NCBI RefSeq assembly: GCF_016808335.1 | Contig: NC_053137.1 | Coordinates: forward strand, 11,830,506-11,894,505 | Reading direction: 5' to 3' | DNA from: Panicum virgatum | Lineage: Eukaryota; Streptophyta; Magnoliopsida; Poales; Poaceae | Length of the DNA: 64,000 bases | In this document: positions 10,924 through 23,036 of the stretch, piece after piece | Layout of the letters: each line of letters begins with the position of its first letter | Position numbering within the stretch: position 1 is the first letter of the stretch | Notes under the pieces: generated by a model | What the model was told of the DNA's origin: nothing | The model's database searches: none | Seen by the model: the letters and a program-made list of their open reading frames with translations, nothing else | Position numbers and translations under genes: made by a program

Positions 10924-11809
10924 AGTATATGCCAGATCGGTCCAGCCCAATCTTCGTTCCAGCCCAATCTTCGTTCCGTGCCGCGGCAAACCGGGTCGTG
11001 GGCTGGCCCAAACGCACAGTCCTCCTGCTCTCTCACCCCCTTCAGCAAATTCAGAGTATGTACTGCCCGTCTGCCCTGCCCCAGTCAGAGACAGAGCCCG
11101 TTGCGTTGCATCGCCCTCTTGTTCGTGTTCCTCACCAAGACATCGCCGTCGGACGAGGCGGAAACGGCTTTTGTCACCACTGACTCTATCTCTGTCTGGT
11201 AGTCAATCTAGGATCTGAATTTGTTCAGCAGGGTTGCTTCTAGTATTTTGCTCAAGATTCGAAAACTAAAAGAATGTTTACTTAATTCAGTTGATATGGT
11301 ATCTAATTATCTTTTCAAAGTGATCTGAGTGCTAGTGCTTGTCGGAACATTCTACTCGATGCAGATGAAGGAGATGGCCGGCCGGAGTAGATGATGGCCA
11401 CCAACGCGTTGGAGTCCGCGGCTCCTGATCAGGCGACGGGACGACGCGGCGTGCGACGGGACGACACAGCGTGCGACGGGAGGAACGACGCATTAGTTGA
11501 TCGGTAATTTTTGTGGGCCTGTTTTTTATTTTTATCAAGCCCAAATGGCAAACTCTTGGAGATAGCCTTCTTTTCAATTTGGCATATATTTTAACAAGTT
11601 GTCAAATCACAAGATTTGTCAAGTTAATTTTGGCAAATTCTTGGAGATGCTGTAAGATGTATATGAACCCCCCGAGATAAACCCCACGCGCTTTCTCCTT
11701 TGCTCCGTGGGCCCCACCTGCGCTCATATGCGCACACGTGCTCACTGACCCCAAACCCCCCGCGTCCCTTCCCCACCACCACAACCGAGAATCCAATCCA
11801 GCCAAGGCC
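10924..11809. other. Upstream region of the MEE60-like gene
   Basis: No gene is supported before 11,810. A 20-bp tandem motif (GACGGGACGACGCGGCGTGC and a variant, then a partial unit) lies at about 11,433-11,492. The 150 bases before the ATG are C-rich, as in grass 5-prime leaders. Confidence 0.5.
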
Positions 11810-12418
11810 ATGGACGGCGGCGACATCGCGGCCGGCGGCGGCGGCGGGGGCGGGGGCACGAGCATCCACGTCACGGCGCTGGACGGCATCGTGAACGTGA
11901 ACTCGCTCTTCACGCTCGCCGCGTTCGTGGGCCTGGCGTGGCGCCCCTCCGCCGACGGGCCGGGGCTCGCCGCCGGCGCCGACCGCGCGGGCAGCCCCTG
12001 CGCAGCCGGGGACCGCGCCGAGTCCGACCTCGTCTCCTTCCACGTCCTCGCCTTCGCTTGCTTCCTCTTCTCCAGCCTCGTCGCGCTCTGCCTCAAGCAG
12101 CTCGTCCGCACCTTCCCGCCCCACCGCCGCCGCGGCGCCGCCGCCGGCCCCTCCTCCTCGTCGTCCGCCCTCGGCCGGACGGCGCGGATCAACCGCGCCG
12201 CGCTCCGCGTCGGGATCCTGGCCTCCGCCGTGGGCTCCGTCGCCGGCTGCGGCTTCCTCATGATGGCGCTCGTCAACGTCGTGCAGGTGAAGCTCGGCCG
12301 CCTCGGCTGCGGCGCCGGCGGCTCCGCCGCCTGGGCCGCCGTCGTGCCGCTCGTCACGCTCGTCCCCGCCGCCATGCTCATCTACATCGGCATCGTCTTC
12401 TACGCCTTCACCCGCTAG
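11810..12418 (+). CDS. MEE60-like small membrane protein
   Basis: A single-exon frame of 202 residues. The ATG at 11,810 is chosen because the frame extends further upstream only through leader-like sequence, and the usual family start follows shortly after (HVTALDGIVNVNSLFTLAAF). Four hydrophobic segments are visible: residues about 30-45, 80-105 (VSFHVLAFACFLFSSLVALC), 130-155 and 170-200 (LVTLVPAAMLIYIGIVFYAF). The family is known from Arabidopsis MATERNAL EFFECT EMBRYO ARREST 60; its molecular role is not established. The N-terminus starts with a glycine run of eight. High GC and C-ending codons are normal for grass genes. The assignment rests on the HVTALDG...NVNSLFT block and overall layout; another DUF family of the same shape is possible. 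Confidence 0.75.
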   Translation: MDGGDIAAGGGGGGGGTSIHVTALDGIVNVNSLFTLAAFVGLAWRPSADGPGLAAGADRAGSPCAAGDRAESDLVSFHVLAFACFLFSSLVALCLKQLVRTFPPHRRRGAAAGPSSSSSALGRTARINRAALRVGILASAVGSVAGCGFLMMALVNVVQVKLGRLGCGAGGSAAWAAVVPLVTLVPAAMLIYIGIVFYAFTR

Positions 12419-12734
12419 CAGATCGACAACAAGCAAGAGCAGAATCTGGTGTTTGGACCAGATCTTGTCTGTGAAATGAAATCCTCAGATCTTGTGTGTC
12501 ACCTTGTCTGTACAATGCAGCTTGCGTTTGTAAATTGTATGCTTGTGATTGTGTTTTCTGGTCTGCTTATTTTGAGCAAAGTGAATCTGTTGCAAACTTT
12601 TATCTGAATCCTTCAAGTTGGACATGGACTGCACTTGCCATGTTATTAGTCAGGTGTGCCAAGAGTGAAGCAATGATGGACCTCAGCTGCTGGTTTCACT
12701 CTATTCTGATGACTGCTCCCCCAGGCACCCAACA

Positions 12735-12828
12735 GTATTTTTCTCTCATACCAAACCAACACCAGTCATCCAGCAGTAATTTTCTCTCATAGCAAACCAG
12801 CACTAGCCACAGCCAGCCGAACGGAGTG
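12735..12828. repeat. MITE fragment (GTTCGGCTGGCT family)
   Basis: It ends in the complement of CACTCCGTTCGGCTGGCTGT and shares the TTTTCTCTCATA interior with the segments at 9401 and 14555. Confidence 0.45.
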
Positions 12829-13219
12829 TTTGTCTCAGTTTCATACTCAGCTGGAATTTTTTTTTTGAAAAACTATACTCAGCTGGAAATGAAACTGTGC
12901 CAGGTCCCAAGATTTGAGTTTGTCGTTATCTGCATTGTGTAATGTTGTTGTTTTTGTATGTCTTTTTTCTTATGGAAGATGCATTGTGGTTTAGAGCACC
13001 CTGTACATTTGCCAAGTGCTGCCCTGCTCGTCCACAGCATTGCCCATCGAAATGAAACCCCAATCACAAGATGTGAGGAGCCACAAGGAGCCAGCCACGT
13101 TGATTTCTAGAGAACCTTGCTGGGGAGGTTGCCATCGAAGCGAGACAGCTGGTTGCTCTCTCAGTACCGACAACTGACTAGAAAAAGTTGGGTTCCACAT
13201 CAACAATTTTGTTTGATAT

Positions 13220-13450
13220 GGTCCTGTTTAGTTGGTGAAACGTTGTTGGTTTTGGTACTTTACCACATCGTTGTTACTTGACAAATAATATCGAGTTATG
13301 GACTAATTAGACTTAAAAGATTCATCTCGTGCTACTCAGTTAGACTGTGTAATTAATTATTTTTTCAACTGCATTGAATGTTCCATGCATGTGTCCGAAT
13401 ATTCGATGTGACGGGTACTGTAGGAAATTTTTTGGGAACTAAACAGGGCC
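13220..13450. mobile_element. Tourist-like MITE
   Basis: The ends are GGTCCTGTTTAGTT and AACTAAACAGGGCC. The interior GACAAATAATATCGAGTTAT is shared with an element at about 51,233-51,429, so the two are one family. The target duplication is not clear. Confidence 0.6.
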
Positions 13451-14554
13451 AGCAATGTCAGTTAAGAGAAAATGAAGGCATTGTAGCATTGGGCCTGATT
13501 CAGAAGTACTAGCAGAGTCTGAAAATTATTCAGAGACAGTGATGCTTAGGCATCAAGTGGTCTTGTCCCTTGTGAAAAATTTAAAACCCTATCCCACTGG
13601 GGAACCTGTGCAGATGACCCATCTTATCTTATAGACGATGAAATGTTGACATCTTATATACAAGAGGATCTTACCACATGGCATATATGAAGTCCATGTC
13701 AGGCAGCACTTCAGGACATGTGACACAGACAACTTCATCAACTTGTAAGAACTAGCCAGAGAGATTATTAGCCTATAATAAGGTTTAGTATACACGGTTC
13801 ATACTTGGGCATGCAGAACAGAATTTGATTCATTTCACCCACTGTCTGCACTATATCACAAGAAATCACTGCCATCATCTCCTCTAAGGTAGTAAGGTTT
13901 GAGCATCATATGACAAAACCAAGCACTAAGATGTGTCAGAAAGTAAGAGTTAGGAATTAGGATGCTATCTTTGAATGATTTAATTGTTTAGGATAGAGTA
14001 AACTATGAGGGCTTTATTTTGGTTTCGATTATAATGTTCCAGCCATCTCTGCACACTCCAATTTACTCATGAATGCAGATTCTGCAACGCTCAATGGCGA
14101 CGCATGGCGCTGAGCATCATCTGCCTGCACATTTCAGTCTAAATTACTGATGACACTGGAAACAGCAAGTGAACGATTGAGAAAAGCAAAACCAAAAGCA
14201 TAGTTAGTTATCCTAGTGTTCTTAATTATGAACGACATCAGCTTTAGAGTTGCTGAGAGCGTGGCCATCTGTTCTGACAAACTGTCAACACGATGTAGAA
14301 ACACATGAAGACTATTACAGCTTGATCGAGACCCAAACGGCAGGTTGCGTTGGATCGTCAGTCACTTGGATGCATTCACGCGGTCAATGCAGAGAGCGGC
14401 GGCGGCAGCCAGCCGAGCTGGTTCGCCGGCGATCTCTGCAGAAGGGGAGGTGCGGCGTAATGCACGTTCTTCAATTGGGTGCCTGTTTGCTTCTTTTTTT
14501 TCTCTCTCGACATTAGTTGCCTTCGGCCGACCTGTTCAATTTCCTTGATTCCAG

Positions 14555-14665
14555 TGCTGTTGCTAGACGGGTGCTGATTTGTTGTGAGAGAAAAATAGTT
14601 GGCTGGTGCTGATTTAGTGTGAGACAAAAACACTGTTGGCTGATTACAGCGAACAGAGTGTATAG
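14555..14665. repeat. MITE fragment (GTTCGGCTGGCT family)
   Basis: Shares GGTGCTGATTTGTTGTGAGAGAAAAATA-like sequence with the segments at 9401 and 12735 and ends near GAACAGAGTG. Fragment only. Confidence 0.4.
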
Positions 14666-15171
14666 AGTGTATGTTGCCACTGCCACATAGTCAAATATAT
14701 TAAATATTATGGAGACAAAATCATTTCAATCAAACAGATCCAGCTATCCGACATCTTCAACAAGAAAATAAACAATTCTATCTCTTGTGGTTCTACCCTG
14801 CCTAAGCACTCCTAATGCTAGCTCCGCTCAGTCTCAGAATCACTGTGAGGAACTATCACATTTATTTTTGAGATCTTCTGCACCCCCGAGCAATTATTGA
14901 TACCATGTCTCTAACTTGTGACAGTGAAAATTCGACGAATGTGGTTGGAACAACAAACAGCAGATCGCGCACAACAGCATCACTGTGAATGGTGACTGCA
15001 ATAACAAGCATATGAGTTTTCAGCACAAAGGTGGCCACTACAAGGAATGTACATCTACAGTTTTATTGGCTACATCAAGAGAAGAGATTAGTATATTCAA
15101 GAAAAGACAAAACGCATGTACATCAAAAAGGTAAAAGAATATCTCACCACGAAAATGTGAAAGCTTGCAAC

Positions 15172-18100
15172 TCACTGGCAGCCAGTCATTCTCGCCCAGT
15201 CGACAAACTGCATTCCTCCGTACACATTATTGGCAAAGCGAACGCCGACAGTGAATGCCAGAGAAGCAGCTGGGACACGCTTGGCAACAGGTGATGCCTC
15301 AACCAAGCGCTCTAGTCCATTAATAATCTGATAACGTGTGTTGGAAGAAACACCAAGGAATACACCTGCAACAATCAGAACGATTTATTGTTTAGAAAGC
15401 TTCAATAGATGCAATCAAGAAATATCAAAACATGAATCCTATGAGAACATCTGAGTAACAACCAGCGAAAATAACTAAGCTTAACAGAACCTCAGATTTT
15501 GACTAGTGTAAACAGAAAGTTGTAATCACAGTAAGCTTTAAACAGATGCATATGAATGCCACCAGTGAAACAAGACATTGACTTAATGACTTCTAAAGAG
15601 ACTGGCTAAATATCAGTTGTTGTCATCATATTCATACAACATGGCTTTCATAAAAAAATACATCTTGTTGAATCAACACACCCTCATTGTAACCTCACGA
15701 GTCTTAATTCACTATCAGTGTTCAAAACAAAGTCATCCAAACAAACAAATAAGCATTTGAGAAACTTAAAATACAGCACAAGAGCCATTCAAATTCAGGA
15801 GCGGTGCAAGCGGGGGAAGATCCATCTAGATCAAACAAATTTAATAAAATTCCTTTTTTAAGAGAAGACCTAGATACTACTACCACACGTATATTCATAA
15901 GAAAATAAATTTTGTACATGATCATGTACCCGAAATATATAAATTCAGTGAATGCATTCTGTAAAGAAACCTCCACATATTTTGTTCAACCTCACAGGGA
16001 TGAAAGAGAAACATAAATCTAGCAATATGCACATGCAAATAATTTAGATATAAAGGTCATAGAACAATCTGGCTGGCCACCCTTACCCCACAAAGCAGAA
16101 GTTTTGAGAAGAGGTGGAACAGGTACATCATCCTCTGACTTCTTAACACTCCTGTGGTACAAATTTCAAGGAAATGACAAAGTCAGAGATTCTACATAAA
16201 CAATTTGAGAAGAGACTGCCAAATTTGATCACGATAAACATCTTAATTTTTATAAGGACAGAAAGGTAAAAGAATTGTACTCTTTTGTATTATAATTGTT
16301 TATTTTAAAATCAGAACTTAAAATTTTTTATAGCAAACTAAGTTCAGAAAAGATCAGTTTACTTTGATCTCCTTGTATATCAGAACGAATACCAAATAAA
16401 ACTCTATATAAGTTGGTTCACAAGCATCATGGTTGGTACTTGGTATCATACTAGCAATGGTAAAAAACTTAATTGCAGCTGATAGTGATTTAATGAAATA
16501 TATAGCTGAGATATATAATGTAAGTGAGCAAAAATGCCTAACGAGCATTGAATGAAGTATTTCAGTGGCCATATGGTCCCTCCTGTTTACTCTATCCACG
16601 TTTGAAATGGGAATTTGCATATATACATCTGATAGTTTTGGGGGAGATATCAACCACAATCACCACTAAAGCACTCTCTTTTGTTTGGGCTACCAAATCA
16701 ACATGGTACAATTCACAAAAATAAAATCATGTGGTCTATGGAGCGTTCTAGCACCATTTAATTCTCATACTCAAAACAAAATGAATAAGTTTGAAGAGCA
16801 CTAGAATTTGTTATTAGCTCTTCATTTTACTTTGAACTTATCATTTGCCAGAATTTTCCTCATTTCGGTTACTCTCTCAACATAATGAATTTGAACTTCA
16901 TAATATATAGGATAAAGTCTATTTTTGGCCATCCAACTCTTGCCTCGGTTTGGTTTTGGCCATCGAACTCCAAAATCGGGTATCTTCGACCACTCAACTG
17001 TCAAAACCGTTCACATTTGGCCATCTGGCTGTTTTGGTGGCCGGTTTCGCTGACGTGGACGCCGCGTCGCAGTAGGGCCCACTTGTCAGCGTTACAACCC
17101 CTCTCACTTCTCTCTATCTCCCTCATTCTCTCTCCTATCTCATCTCCTTCCTCCTCTCTCCTTCCTGCTCGCCGGCGCGGCCTCCCCCAGCGCCCTCCCT
17201 CCCCTGAGCGGCGCGACGACCGCATCCTCGGCGGCGTGGTCGGCCGGCAGCGGCAGGCCCAGCGCCCTCCGCCTGTCCTCCGCGGCCCGCATCGCGGCGT
17301 CGAGGGCGTCGAGCGGCCGCCGCGCCCCCTCCTCCGTGGCGGCGCCTCGAGCGCCTTGTCCCAGCGGGCGAGCACGTCGGGCCCACCCTGGCGCACCCGG
17401 CCTGCGCCTTGCCGAGCTCGGCGATGGCGTGGAGGTACGCCCGGTGCACGCGCCGCGCGCGGTCCCGGGCTAGCACACCCTCCCTGGACTCTGCGGTTCC
17501 ATTCCCGCAGCCGCGCGCTACTTACCTTCCCAGCAATCGATCAGACTGTCGAGGAGCGCTCATTCCCATTCCTTTTTTTTATCCAGCGCGGGGCCTTCCT
17601 TCCTGACGCATGATGCGGTCTGCTAAGTTAATATTCCTTTTTTTTCTTTCGTTTTCTAAGTTTGAGTTCTATTAAATCAAGTGTTATATTTTTTTTCTTT
17701 TTCAATATTTTTGCCTTCTATTATGTTGTCTCCTAAGAAGTTTTGTTTGATAATTGTTTCATCGAAGTTATGCTGAAAAATATTTCTCAAAAAGTTGGAT
17801 AGTGAACTTAATAGTAGATGTTGTGCAAGAAGTTTTCCAGATAATATTTCTCAGGAAATTGGATAGTGAACTTATACATAAAAGTTGTGTGAGAACTTAT
17901 TATGAGAGTTACGCTAATAAAATTTTTGTTACGCTAATAATTTTTTCCAATAAATTTTCTGAAAAAAGTTATGTATGTAAGTTGTATGTTGTGTAAAGTT
18001 ATGCTAAAAAATATTGTGTAAAAATTTGATTGGAAGAAATTTCCGTATCATAAAAATTGTGAGGAAAAAATATTGCTAGGAAGTTATTTGGAAAGAAAAT

Positions 18101-21100
18101 TTATACATAAATTTTATGTGCATAAATTATGAATATCCAAAACTAGAAAATGAGGGATGATAAAAGTTTCCCAAAAAGGAAACACGTGCTCTGTCGGAGA
18201 TCAAGCGCCAGGGGTCTTCCTGGCGCGCACGCGCTAATTAGTGCGCCCCCTGGACTCCCACACGTCCGCCGCCGCGCCGCCGTCCCCTGAGGCGATGACG
18301 AGCGCGACGTCGACGCCGCAGAGCATGGAGAGCTCCCCTGCCCTCTTCTTGAACGCCTCCTTCCTCCTACCGAACGTGCCGGGGCAGGGGAGGAAGGAGG
18401 GAGCGGCGGTAGGGGCCGCCGGGGCAGGGGAGGAAGGAGGAAGCGGTGGGAGGGGGCCGCCGGGGTAGGGGAGCTGCGGCGGCGGTGCCCAGGGTAGGTG
18501 CGGCCGCGGTGGGTTTGGTCTGTTCGAGGACGAGCACCGCCGCTGGCTCGCCTGCACGCCGCCGCGGACCACGCCTGCGACGCAGAGCACGCCCCGCCTC
18601 CCCGCCGCCCCGCCTTGCTCCGCCGGAAACGGCACCGCGGCCGGAGCCGCCATGACCGCCGAGCAGAGGAACCGGGAGAGAGGAGAGAGAGGGGGAGAAA
18701 AGAAAGAGATAGAGGAGAGAGAGGATGGCTAACAAGTGGGCCCCACTGCCACGTGGCGTCCACTTCAGCGAAACCGGCCACCAAAACAGCCGGATGGCCA
18801 AATGTGAACGGTTTTGATAGTTGAGTGGTCGAAGATACCCAGTTTTGGAGTTCGATGGCCAAAACCAAACCGAGGCAAGAGTTGGATGGCCAAAAATGGA
18901 CTTTATCCTAATATATACACAGATTGTATTGAGCAGCATATCATCAGAATTTTTAAATTATTTCGCATTAATTAGGTACTCCTGAAACTGGTAGCATAAT
19001 TGCACCCACATCACCCATTTTGGACTAAATAACAAACCAGGATCTGCAGAATTAATTAGCTGGGTGTTCCATTTTTATGTGCTATTGATCTTTCTTTTTT
19101 CTACCCCTCATAAGCCTAAATCATGATGACATGACCTGAAATATTCGGCTATCCTTTCACATGGCAATTCTTATCAACTCCAATTATCTTCATGTATCTC
19201 TTCTTTTGGACAAAAGTCTTCCTATATTGTTTATTGATGATTCAAGAAAAACACAATATCGTCGAGCTCCCAACCAAGCTCCATCACAAGGTGCAGTTCT
19301 AATCCTACCATCATTAATTGTTAGTTAGAACCTATATCAAACTCCAGTCCAGTAAACATACTAAGGCCCTGTTTGTTTCAGCTTCTGGGCACTTTTGGAC
19401 TACTAGTTTTCAGATGTCCAAAACCTGAATGCCCCCAAAAGCCAGAAGGGTGCTTCTAGCTTCTGGCTTTTGGAGGCTTTTGGCTTTTGGAGATCCCAAA
19501 ATCCAATGGTCTAAAAGTGTCCAAAAAGCTCAACCAAACAGTGCCAAAACAAGCCAATGAACCGCCAAACATGTTTGTACTAACAGTCTATATAGCTATC
19601 ACCTGATAATTGAGTAACTGAAAAACAAGCAGGTAATAGATAAACACTGATTAAGCAACCAGTAATGAGCCTTATAATGCATAGACTTTAATATAACCTA
19701 GTCTGTACACACGTTTTTGCAGTGTACTTGAACAGATTACCAAGGGTCATGCAAGCAAATGCCACAAGGCAGGATGCAACTCAAGTATGTTCCTTTTCCA
19801 GAAAAAAAAAGAATAAAAAACTGGACCACATATGCTTGTTAAATAGAACAACAAGATGAGAAAGCAAATCTATAAACATGATAAGAATTTTCATGATAGC
19901 AATATAGTACAAGGAGAATAAAATTACCTTTTGGCAGTCATTATCAAATTAGCAATCCCTTGTCCCACAATGCCACAAAAGAATCCAACACAGCCATATA
20001 AAACTCCCTGTTCTCGGAGCAAATACCTCAGGCATTAGAAAGACAGATGGTTGCTAACATTTCAGGGTGAAAGTTAGCAGTAAGCCAAGTATTGCACCAA
20101 ACAAAGAGTTACCTTAAAAAAGTATGTCCCAATCCGTTGTTGTACAGAAAATTTGCATCCTGGCCTTTCAGCTTCAAAAACACTGCAAGAATTAACTTCT
20201 GTGAGCATTACTCAAATGAATGGTGGAATGCACTAATGAGAAAAAAAAAGGAACGGTGTTGCTATCATATGATAGTGGTGAAACTACAAGTCACTCATTA
20301 ATTCTGGAGGTTATAGAAAAAAATAATATAGGCACTTGGCCATAAGAGGATTGATATTCTGAAGGCTCTTGTGTTCGTGTCTAAAATAACAAAGAGTACT
20401 CCACGCCTGAACAGAAGTTCTAAGCTACAAGATGGAAACTAAACTTCAACTGACATGTGAGATATTCAATAGATGAATTATGATAATTTCAAAATCAATT
20501 ATTTATAAGCTAACTTTCACCCCCAAGAAAAATTTTAAACGCAGATTTCCAAGGTTTTAGAATGCTTTTAGGAATGAAAATCAAAGGCATGCCAAGTAAA
20601 TAACCATGCGCGCAAAATAGTTATTGTTCAGGACTCACCTGCTTGGGAGGGCATCATAAGCATGCCTAACCCGCCCAAGGAGACCTTCTGATGCAGATCC
20701 ACCACCGAATCGAGCATATGGTGCCAACATGCCAACTAAAGCTACATTAACAACTACTCCTACCAACATATCCGCTGCATACAGCTCAAACTCTGACCAA
20801 AACTCCTCCCCCCTCTTCTGAACCTCTGCAAATGTCGCGCAACATGTATCGATAACTATCTGCAACATATGCCACAGAACACATGATCAAAACCATACCG
20901 CAAACAATCATCGATCAATGCACAATACTGTTGAAAACAAACAGTCGAACCTACCTCCGTCCCGATTTTGAAGAGGAATGCAGGATCAACCAGCATCCTG
21001 TTCCGGAGAAGCGCACAGGACCTAATGGCCGGACCCAGGGGCCACGCCGACGCCTTCCGCACCCAACCAGCAGAACGATTTCACGTTAGCAGGAACCTCG

Positions 21101-21668
21101 ATCGACTCTCTCCCTTATCAGCAACGAGAAGACGGCAGAGCTCACCTGCATGTCCAGGTATCTGAGCAGCAGCAGCTTCTGAATGCCGACGCTCTTGGCC
21201 GCCTGGACCATGTCCGCGGGCAAGCTGGGCAGGCTGACCCCGCGCTTCTCGGCCTCCTGCACCACCTGGTCGAAGCTCAGGACGGGCCCGAACTCGTCCT
21301 CCCCCTCCTCGCCGTCACCCCCGCCATCCTCCCCGTCCCCGCCGCCGGGCGGGAACTTGCCGTTCCCGCCAGCCCCGTCGTCGACATCCGCGCCGCCCGC
21401 CTCACCGTGCGTCTCCGGGAGCGCGACGGGCTGGGCCGCCGCGCCCACGTGCTCCGTGGCGTCCCCGGCCTCCGGCACGTCGACGGCCGGGCCAGAGGCG
21501 ACCACGCCGCCATCCGCGCTCGCCCGCGGCGGAGGGAGGTCGGCGCGGATTCCCCTGGCGCTGGCGGCGCCCCACCTCGTGGCGCTCGGGCGGGGGCAGC
21601 CGCCCCGGCGCGCGAGCAGGCCGGCGGCATTGGAGGCGCGCGCCCGCGCAGGAGAACGCCATGCTCAT
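15172..21668 (-). CDS. RETICULATA-related chloroplast protein (DUF3411)
   Basis: Seven exons on the minus strand, all with GT-AG borders and consistent phases: 21668-21146, 21053-20955, 20859-20639, 20182-20113, 20007-19928, 16151-16087, 15365-15172. The family acts in the plastid envelope and affects leaf mesophyll and plastid development. Visible blocks are QAAKSVGIQKLLLLRYLDMQ, AFLFKIGTE, the hydrophobic AADMLVGVVVNVALVGMLAP, VFEAERPGCKFSVQQRIGTY, VGQGIANLIMTAKR, VPVPPLLKTSALWGVFLGVS and the C-terminal VGVRFANNVYGGMQFVDWAR, most like RETICULATA-RELATED 4. Exon 1 encodes a plastid transit peptide and an acidic Gly-rich linker. The ATG at 21,668 is one frame off the rest of exon 1, with the switch needed near 21,640; see findings. 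Intron 5 (3.8 kb) holds a Pack-MULE and a MITE. Confidence 0.9.
17190..18390 (-). pseudogene. Captured type I MADS-box gene, split by nested insertion
   Basis: The N-terminal piece (about 18,390-18,248) encodes FGRRKEAFKKRAGELSMLCG then VDVALVIASGDGGAAADVWE, a MADS domain of type I character. The C-terminal piece (about 17,490-17,190) encodes LARDRARRVHRAYLHAIAEL, then in shifting frames VLARWDKALEA and RRPLDALDAAMRAAEDRRRA, resembling the tail of grass type I (M-alpha-like) proteins. The order on the minus strand is correct for one gene. A 757-bp nested MULE with 9-bp duplication separates the pieces, and at least two frame slips (near 17,390 and 17,350) damage the C-terminal part. The start of the MADS domain before FGRRK is missing or diverged. 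Confidence 0.7.
17491..18247. mobile_element. Nested MULE-like element A
   Basis: Bounded by a perfect 9-bp direct repeat CCCTGGACT (17482-17490 and 18248-18256) that belongs to the MADS fragment it splits. The left end CTGCGGTTCCATTCC...AATCGATCAGAC matches element C at 58,159 (CCGCGATTCCATTCTGAGG...AATCGATCTGAC). The A/T-rich core is full of AAGTTATGCTAAAAAATATT-like motifs, also seen in elements B and C. No transposase. Confidence 0.82.
19371..19556. mobile_element. MITE in intron 5 of the RETICULATA-related gene
   Basis: It begins AAGGCCCTGTTTGTTTCAGC and ends CCAAACAGTGCC, imperfect inverted repeats. The interior has the complementary runs CCAAAAGCCAGAAGGGTGCT and CTTCTAGCTTCTGGCTTTTG. 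It is Tourist/PIF-like or hAT-like; the target duplication is unclear. Confidence 0.6.
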
Positions 21669-22603
21669 GGCCGCTCCGCTCGCCGCCGCGCTCCTGAGAA
21701 CCCGCGCGCGCGCAGAGAGAGAAATGGTCAGATTGGGGCAGCTCGAACAACCGCGGAAAAAAAATCTCTGCGCGGCGAGAGGAGGGAAGCGAGCGAGCGA
21801 GCGCGCGCACCGGAGGTGGATCAATGGGATTCTGGGGTGGAACTGGGAGGGTTCGGCTGGGATTGGAGGGGAAGAGAGGGGTTGGTGGGGATTGGTGGGG
21901 TGGCGGCTGGCGGCGCGGCGGGAAGAAGCAGCGTGCGGACGGGGGGAAGCGGTGGTTGGGGGAGGCTGCTGGGTTTTGGGGGCGGCCGGAGGGCGCGCGG
22001 GCCGTGACATGGACACTCCGGCCCACGTTTCTGCCCGTTGCTCGGTGGCGCTATGACAGGTGGGGCCCTAGGGCTGCCGAGTGAGGTTTTTGCTTTTTTT
22101 TTCTAGCAAATTTTCATATAAATAAATATATTGATTAGCGTACCACTATAATACTAAATGTGGATTTATAAAAATACTATTTTTTTTATTGGTTTCTTTG
22201 ACTCCTGGTCAACCGTTCTCGCGACCTTGCATAGGTTTCTATTGTTTGATTCTTAATTAATGATTGATCCACCTAATTGGATCTTGCAATTGTAGGTTTG
22301 TCACGGCGCTGAGAGTTGCGCACGGATCTAGCTTACTTCGATAGTGATGGGTCAAATCGTACGAGTTGCGATGTTTTCCCTTTGCGGTTGCTCGGTAAAT
22401 TACCGAATTGCGCGCGGGGGCCGGGTGTGATGTTGATATGTAGCATCTTTGCCTTGCCTATGATAGCCATTTCTCGTAAATGTCGGCGATTGGTGATTGC
22501 TCATACAAAGATTTAGCAGGCGCAGCTTAGCATTTTTAGATAACGATATAGTTTTATTCTTATGAGTTACTCTAGCTACTCACTCGGACCATGAATATAT
22601 ATA

Positions 22604-22838
22604 GGGAACATATCAGGTGCAAACCAATCCTTTCGTGCAAACTTTAATCTGATTCACCGGATAACATCCAAATGGCATGGGAGATTGTGTAATTTTACAC
22701 TTAACCGCCTGCCCTAATCACCTTATGCAAATCCCCCTCCCACTCTCCCTACGCACCACCTTGAATGTGGATCCGGTGGCCCAGATTGAAGTTTGCACAG
22801 CTTGTTTGAAGAGGTTGGTTTGCATCTGATATGTTTCC
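22604..22838. mobile_element. MITE with 25-bp TIRs
   Basis: The left end GGGAACATATCAGGTGCAAA and the complement of the right end GGAAACATATCAGATGCAAA are near-identical inverted repeats. The interior has no coding potential. The target site lies in A/T-rich sequence (ATATATA / TTATAT) and is not resolved. Confidence 0.65.
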
Positions 22839-23036
22839 TTATATTAAATTCTAAATATATATCGTTCTAGGATGTAATTTGTGTTACCGCAAAAAAAGGG
22901 ACGTAATTCGTGGACACGTTTCAGGAGGGAGGAAGAAGAAGGGATGAACATTTGTGAAAAAAATTTACTTAAAAACATGTCGAGCTAACTGAAATTGTCG
23001 TTAATTGCTACAACATCATGACCGGCGCCCGGGGAG

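Larger units (their letters stand above)
12419..15171. other. Intergenic region between MEE60-like and RETICULATA-related genes
   Basis: Holds the probable 3-prime UTR of the MEE60-like gene and MITE pieces. No coding region is supported. An open frame at 14,250-14,516 has no family features. Confidence 0.5.
16910..18908. mobile_element. Pack-MULE carrying a type I MADS-box gene
   Basis: Terminal inverted repeats of about 190 bp start GGATAAAGTCTATTTTTGGC (left) and, complemented, GGATAAAGTCCATTTTTGGC (right). A perfect 9-bp target duplication TAATATATA flanks it (16901-16909 and 18909-18917), the hallmark of Mutator-like elements. The GC-rich interior contains pieces of a MADS-box gene rather than a transposase. 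It sits in an intron of the RETICULATA-related gene and is itself interrupted at 17491-18247 by a second MULE. Confidence 0.93.

Noticed and set aside
11602..12474. Long open frames on the minus strand and in other plus-strand phases over the MEE60-like gene
   Set aside because: High GC removes stops in all frames. Only the frame with hydrophobic segments and the HVTALDG block has protein character.
14250..14548. Small genes suggested by open frames near 14.3 kb
   Set aside because: No family features, overlapping frames on both strands, and adjacency to MITE pieces.
21183..22084. Plus-strand open frames over exon 1 of the RETICULATA-related gene and its promoter
   Set aside because: Ser/Pro- and Arg/Gly-rich translations of a GC-rich exon; the minus-strand frame has the conserved family blocks.
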